Below are positions 60,185 to 64,000 of a DNA stretch of 64,000 nucleotides, one piece after another. The notes under the pieces were generated by a model, which saw only the letters and a program-made list of their open reading frames with translations, had not been told where the DNA came from and made no database searches. Origin of the DNA: BD2-11 sp965221785 (GTDB lineage: Bacteria; Gemmatimonadota; Gemmatimonadetes; Longimicrobiales; Gaopeijiaceae); the NCBI GenBank assembly GCA_965221785.1, contig CBDCSR010000001.1, forward strand, positions 248,001-312,000, in the 5' to 3' direction. The translations under genes were made by a program, and so were the position numbers. Each line of letters begins with the position of its first letter. Within the stretch, counting starts at the first letter, position 1.

Positions 60185-63100
60185 TCACCCGCCTTCCGGC
60201 CCTGCCGCCGCGGCGAGCGCCCGCCGGACGAGGGCCTGCTCGATCGCTTCAGTGGGAGACGCCGCGCCGGCGAGCGAATCGGCGCGGGCGCGCAGTGAGG
60301 TGACCCCCTCGGCGCTAACGGGCTCGGCGTCGGGCCCACCGCCGGCTCCTTCCCCTACAACCCCGAGCAGGAACCGCACCAACCGTTCGTCCGGGTCGAA
60401 GGGACGACCCTGACCGAGCGACTCCGGCCACTCGAGCGCCCTCTCCAGATGGCCGCGGGCGGCCGCGCGGTCTCCGCCATCGAGTTCGTCCAGCGCGGCC
60501 CCGACATGCGCGAACTCGTACAGGCGATGGCTCTCGCGGGCGTTCTCCGAGGGAAGGACATGCGTGTCCGCCAGGATCCGGATCGCCTCGCCGTAGTCAC
60601 CCGCTTGTAGCAGCGCGCGCACATGGAGGAGGTCCAGGTTGAAGTCGCCCGGGAAGATTTCCCGGCCCCGACCGGACGCCTCGAGTGCTTCCGCCCACTG
60701 CCCCGCTTCCTGCAGGTGCCGGACGAGGGCGACGTGCAGGAGACGGCTGCCGGGATCCACGGCCACCGCTCGCCGGAAGTCCAGCCCCGGGTCACCGCCC
60801 ATGGCCTCCGTCAGGTGCGCGCGCGCCGCGTATGCGGGTCCGTAGTCGGGTTCGTCGCCCAGGGTTGCCAGCACGTCTGCCGCTTCGGCGTCGCGATCGA
60901 GCGCCCACAGGTTCAGGCCGAGCAGGTAGCGCCAGGCCCAGTGCAGGTCTTCGGCAGCCGCCCAGCGCAGGACCGGCAGGGTCTCGGGGCGGTAGGGAAA
61001 GGCGAAAGCGGGATCGACCGTGCCCAGCATGCCGGCATCGTCAGCCAGGAAGGCGCGCCACGCAATGGCCACCGGGCCGCCGCCGACCTCGTCCGCCAGC
61101 TCCAGCAGGTGCGCAGCATCGTCCGGCAGCCCGCGGTTCGCGTAGCTCACGGCGAGTTCCAGCAGAGTCTGCTCCGGATACTCGCTCCGCATCGATGCCG
61201 CGAGGCGGGCGGCGGCCCCGTCCGCGGACTCTCCGTATCGGTCGTCACGCGCCGCGAGGTACCGTTCGGCCAGGAAGAAATGGTTGAGTGGATCGAACTC
61301 GAGCAACTCCGCGAGCACGCGCGCCGCCCCGATCCCGTCCCCTGCCAGACGCGACGCGATCGCCAGCACTTCCCGCGCCGAAATGCTTGCCTGATCGTGT
61401 TCGAGCGCCAGCGCGGCGTGGCGGCGCGCCTCGGTCAGATCTCCACCGTCGAGCGCCAACTCCGCCAGCCGAACGCGCGCCGCGGCACGGAAGGCCACTG
61501 AGCGGGCGGCCCATCCGAACGAATCGTACGCGTCCGCGCGGCGCCCCAGGGCGCGGTACAGGTTTCCGGCGAGGAAGTTCGCCTCCGGATCATACGTGTC
61601 GAGCTGGAGCGCACGCCGCGCGTGCACGAGACCCTCCTCGTAGCGGGCCGACCTCAGCGCCAGCGCGCCCAGACCCAGCAACGCCTCCCGGTTCCACGAT
61701 TCGGCGGCGAGCGCCCGGTCGTAGAGCGCCCGCGCTTCAGGGTAGCGGCGGCCACGCGCCAGCTCCCGCGCCTCGAACACCACGCGATCCGTCTCCGGCA
61801 GGGCGTTCCAGGCCTCGGCGTTCGTCGCAAACGGCCGGGACACCGCGCGGTCGCCATCAAGTCCGCAAATACCACCGAGACCGGCCTCGCCCGGATTCGA
61901 GCATCCCTCCAGACCCAGTCCGGGCAGCGAAACCCGCCACGGGCCATCGGGCGCGATGTCGACGTCGACCACTACCGGCTGGAGGGGCTCCAGCGCCACC
62001 GCGCGCGCCGCGACCTGCTCACCGCCGGACCATGCCTTCACGGTGTCCGCAGCGGCCCCAAAGGCCTGCACCACCACCCGAAGGCGGCCATCCTCGGCCT
62101 CGACGTGCATGGCGCCGTGGGGAGAGGCGTCGGTGAGGCCGCCGGTCCCCTCCAGCGGGAACCACACCTCGGTCCAGCGGCTGGCCGAGAGCGGCTCGAA
62201 CCCGGCCTGCGAGATGGGGTTGCGATCCGCCCCCGGCTGGTACTGAACGTGCAGCCGTCCCGCCTGGAACTCGACGTACTGCCCGTCCGTGTCGGTGAGG
62301 AGGTCCTCCCAGATGCCGCCTTCGCGCGACAGCGCCCAGAGCCACATCTTGCGCCCGGGCATCTCTTCATGCGGCGCCCAGTGTCCCCAGCCGTAGCCAT
62401 CGTCGTGATAGTAGCCGCCGAAGAAGTCGTTCAGCGCGCCCACCACGTGGTACGACTTGCTTCCCCCGAACGCGTTGTTGCGGTAGAGAGGCAGGAAGCG
62501 CCCATCCTCGTCCGCGGGCCAGGGACGCACCCGCCCGGAGTGCTCCAGGTAGGCGTTGCCGGGCACGAACAGCTCCAGGTCGTCCTGCGCGAAGGCCGCG
62601 GCCGTCATCCAGTTGTAGTAGGGCTGCTCCAGCGAGGTCGGGTTATGCCACAGCACGCGCGTCTCGAAGGCGGCCCGATCCGGGGGCAGGCGTATCTCGA
62701 CGCGCCACGGGGTGCGCGACGGGAGGTCCATGGCGCCAACGATGGCGCTCACGCTGCCGTCCGCGTTCTCCCGCAGGTCGTAGTCGACGGGGGTGGCGGT
62801 GGCGGGCGTGTGTCCGATCACTCCGAAGTTGAATTCGATCCCGCCCGAGGTCCATGGCCCGCGCAGCGCGATGTCCCGGAATTTCATGACTTCGTTCCGG
62901 TAGATGAATTCGTGGCCGGTCGCCTTCACCACCGCGCCCCACACCTTGCCGCCCACTTCGGGAAGGACGAAAACCTCGACGAGGTCGTTCTCCATGCGCA
63001 CGACCCTCCATTCCCTCGGCTCCGGGGTCGCGGAATACCCTTCGAAGGTGTGGTATGGATACAGCCTGCGGTCGGTGGCGAGCACCGGCACCGGGTTCGG

Positions 63101-63277
63101 GTCCGAAAACGGGTAGGTGTCGAGGACGCGCACCTCCTCGGAGATGCGCGCGCGGGGGCCAGGAGGCGCGCAGGAGGCGGCGCCCAGGGCGGCGCAGAGA
63201 ATGGCTGCGGCGCGCAGCCCACGGCCAGGCCGCGACTTCATTCGAGCGCCGATATCGTTCGTCCAGACGTGTCGCAC
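60185..63277 (-). CDS. DUF5107/TPR-domain lipoprotein
   Basis: The 1,030-residue exported protein begins with a lipobox (AALGAASC). Residues about 50-400 match the DUF5107 beta-sandwich type (PEVGGKVWGAVVKATGHEFIY, TSGGIEFNFG and HNPTSLEQPYYNWMTAA), related to aldose-epimerase-like sugar-binding folds. Residues about 500-970 hold many TPR repeats (ARALYDRALAAESWNREALLG). The GTG at 63277 is preceded by GAGGAGG six bases away; the ATG 36 bp later has no site. The role may be carbohydrate sensing or processing, which is inferred. Confidence 0.78.
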   Translation of the reverse strand: MRHVWTNDIGARMKSRPGRGLRAAAILCAALGAASCAPPGPRARISEEVRVLDTYPFSDPNPVPVLATDRRLYPYHTFEGYSATPEPREWRVVRMENDLVEVFVLPEVGGKVWGAVVKATGHEFIYRNEVMKFRDIALRGPWTSGGIEFNFGVIGHTPATATPVDYDLRENADGSVSAIVGAMDLPSRTPWRVEIRLPPDRAAFETRVLWHNPTSLEQPYYNWMTAAAFAQDDLELFVPGNAYLEHSGRVRPWPADEDGRFLPLYRNNAFGGSKSYHVVGALNDFFGGYYHDDGYGWGHWAPHEEMPGRKMWLWALSREGGIWEDLLTDTDGQYVEFQAGRLHVQYQPGADRNPISQAGFEPLSASRWTEVWFPLEGTGGLTDASPHGAMHVEAEDGRLRVVVQAFGAAADTVKAWSGGEQVAARAVALEPLQPVVVDVDIAPDGPWRVSLPGLGLEGCSNPGEAGLGGICGLDGDRAVSRPFATNAEAWNALPETDRVVFEARELARGRRYPEARALYDRALAAESWNREALLGLGALALRSARYEEGLVHARRALQLDTYDPEANFLAGNLYRALGRRADAYDSFGWAARSVAFRAAARVRLAELALDGGDLTEARRHAALALEHDQASISAREVLAIASRLAGDGIGAARVLAELLEFDPLNHFFLAERYLAARDDRYGESADGAAARLAASMRSEYPEQTLLELAVSYANRGLPDDAAHLLELADEVGGGPVAIAWRAFLADDAGMLGTVDPAFAFPYRPETLPVLRWAAAEDLHWAWRYLLGLNLWALDRDAEAADVLATLGDEPDYGPAYAARAHLTEAMGGDPGLDFRRAVAVDPGSRLLHVALVRHLQEAGQWAEALEASGRGREIFPGDFNLDLLHVRALLQAGDYGEAIRILADTHVLPSENARESHRLYEFAHVGAALDELDGGDRAAARGHLERALEWPESLGQGRPFDPDERLVRFLLGVVGEGAGGGPDAEPVSAEGVTSLRARADSLAGAASPTEAIEQALVRRALAAAAGPEGG

Positions 63278-63419
63278 GACGTTCCTCCTCGGTCGAGACA
63301 AGCCTCCCCGGCCCCATGCCGGCATCTATTCCGATCCCACGGTATCGGGAGTCCATCGATTCCCGCCAGCACCGGCGAGTGGCAGCGTAGCACAGAGCCG
63401 CCGATCCTCCGGCCGGTCC

Positions 63420-64000
63420 CTACGACCCGACCGCGCTCGCCAGCCTCCCGGAGATCTCTCGAAGCCGCAGCCACTGCTGGTAGAAGAGCGGCAGCATCAT
63501 TACGGATTCCATGAACTGGAACACATACATGACGAGGGCGAAGATGGCGCCGTACTCCGGCGTCTCCGTAACCGCGGCGCTCACCGCGAAGACCAGCAGG
63601 GCGATCATGAACACCCAGTTGATCCCGAAGTTGGCCGCTTCCAGGTCGGAGAGACGGATGTTCCAGCGCATCATGGCGCGCAGGTGTTCGCCCAGGCGGC
63701 CGGGATCGCCGCTGTCGACGGCGTCGACCTGTCGTTCATGCTCGTCGTTGAGCCCCTGGTTGTACCGGGTGGTCAGCCTGCCGGTGAGGGCGTAGAGGGT
63801 GACGGTTGCGGCGGCGGCCACGAGACAGCCCAGAAAGACCCGAAAGTTGAGAGTCGCAACGATCGCTACGGTGCCGACCAGCCCGAGCACGCTGTTGATG
63901 AGCGCAGGCATGGAATTCTCGAAGAACTCCACGATCTCCCTGAGCATCCCGAGGCGCGCGGTCCGCGTCGAGGTACTGGTGCCCTCGGCGGCCTCCACCA
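63420..64000 (-). CDS. ABC transporter six-transmembrane domain protein (5' part beyond the window)
   Basis: At least 193 codons at the window edge encode helices 3-6 of an ABC membrane domain: MPALINSVLGLVGTVAIVATL, CLVAAAATVTLYALTG, INWVFMIALLVFAVSAAV and YGAIFALVMYVFQFMESV, with the charged loop NDEHERQVDAVDS between. It ends without an ATPase domain, fitting the stand-alone six-TM domain family (PF13748 type). The start lies to the right of the window. Confidence 0.7.
   Translation of the reverse strand, partial: VEAAEGTSTSTRTARLGMLREIVEFFENSMPALINSVLGLVGTVAIVATLNFRVFLGCLVAAAATVTLYALTGRLTTRYNQGLNDEHERQVDAVDSGDPGRLGEHLRAMMRWNIRLSDLEAANFGINWVFMIALLVFAVSAAVTETPEYGAIFALVMYVFQFMESVMMLPLFYQQWLRLREISGRLASAVGS

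Overview
This is a GC-rich chromosomal segment from a Gram-negative bacterium: it encodes outer-membrane barrels, an autotransporter and many lipoproteins. The set of families (DUF5107/TPR lipoprotein, plug-like lipoproteins, M28 and S15-type secreted hydrolases, iodotyrosine-deiodinase-like nitroreductase) would fit Gemmatimonadota. The mix of leucine-rich-repeat, cadherin-like, fibronectin III and Calx-beta surface proteins is typical of host-associated, for example sponge-associated, lineages. That taxonomic reading is an inference; nothing in the window proves it.

Layout. Positions 1-2,857 (minus strand) hold a broken PIN toxin, its Phd-type antitoxin, a ferritin and a gamma-glutamyltransferase lipoprotein. 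RNase P RNA (3,115-3,486) and tRNA-Arg(CCG) follow. A minus-strand phosphate operon (pstS-pstC-pstA and two ATPase genes, 3,637-7,950) stands out because the two ATPases have lost complementary catalytic motifs, as in asymmetric heterodimeric ABC transporters. Next come a YkvI-like membrane protein, an M28 peptidase coupled to an IYD-like nitroreductase, a GCS2-family ligase fused to two CBS domains, and a FitAB toxin-antitoxin pair.

From about 15,160 to 37,804 lies an integrative mobilizable element. Its left end follows the truncated C-terminus of an acyltransferase-like membrane gene. It carries two complete related tyrosine recombinases and a third remnant in opposite orientation at the right end. 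Each recombinase 3' end is followed by the same att-like motif (GAACTTA-N17-RTTCCCGC-N6-RTTCCCGC). The element encodes a ColE1-like mobilization cassette (mobC, mobA, and mobB and mobD nested inside mobA in another frame), an IS110-family transposase, a 1,219-residue lipoprotein (Ig-like domains, leucine-rich repeats, M8-type metalloprotease) and a 3,742-residue autotransporter. No replication gene was seen.

To the right are an MNT/HEPN toxin-antitoxin pair, a beta-barrel protein coupled to a CocE/NonD-type hydrolase, and a tightly overlapping operon: TauD-like dioxygenase, STAS protein, hisG-hisD-hisC-hisH-hisA-hisB-hisF-hisIE and an SPFH protein. No histidinol-phosphate phosphatase is present, so that histidine step must be encoded elsewhere. 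Then come a COG4324-type peptidase, an alpha/beta hydrolase, two tandem plug-like lipoproteins, leuS, a transketolase, a Fic protein with four upstream 22-23 bp iterons, a DUF5107/TPR lipoprotein and a partial ABC membrane domain at the window edge.
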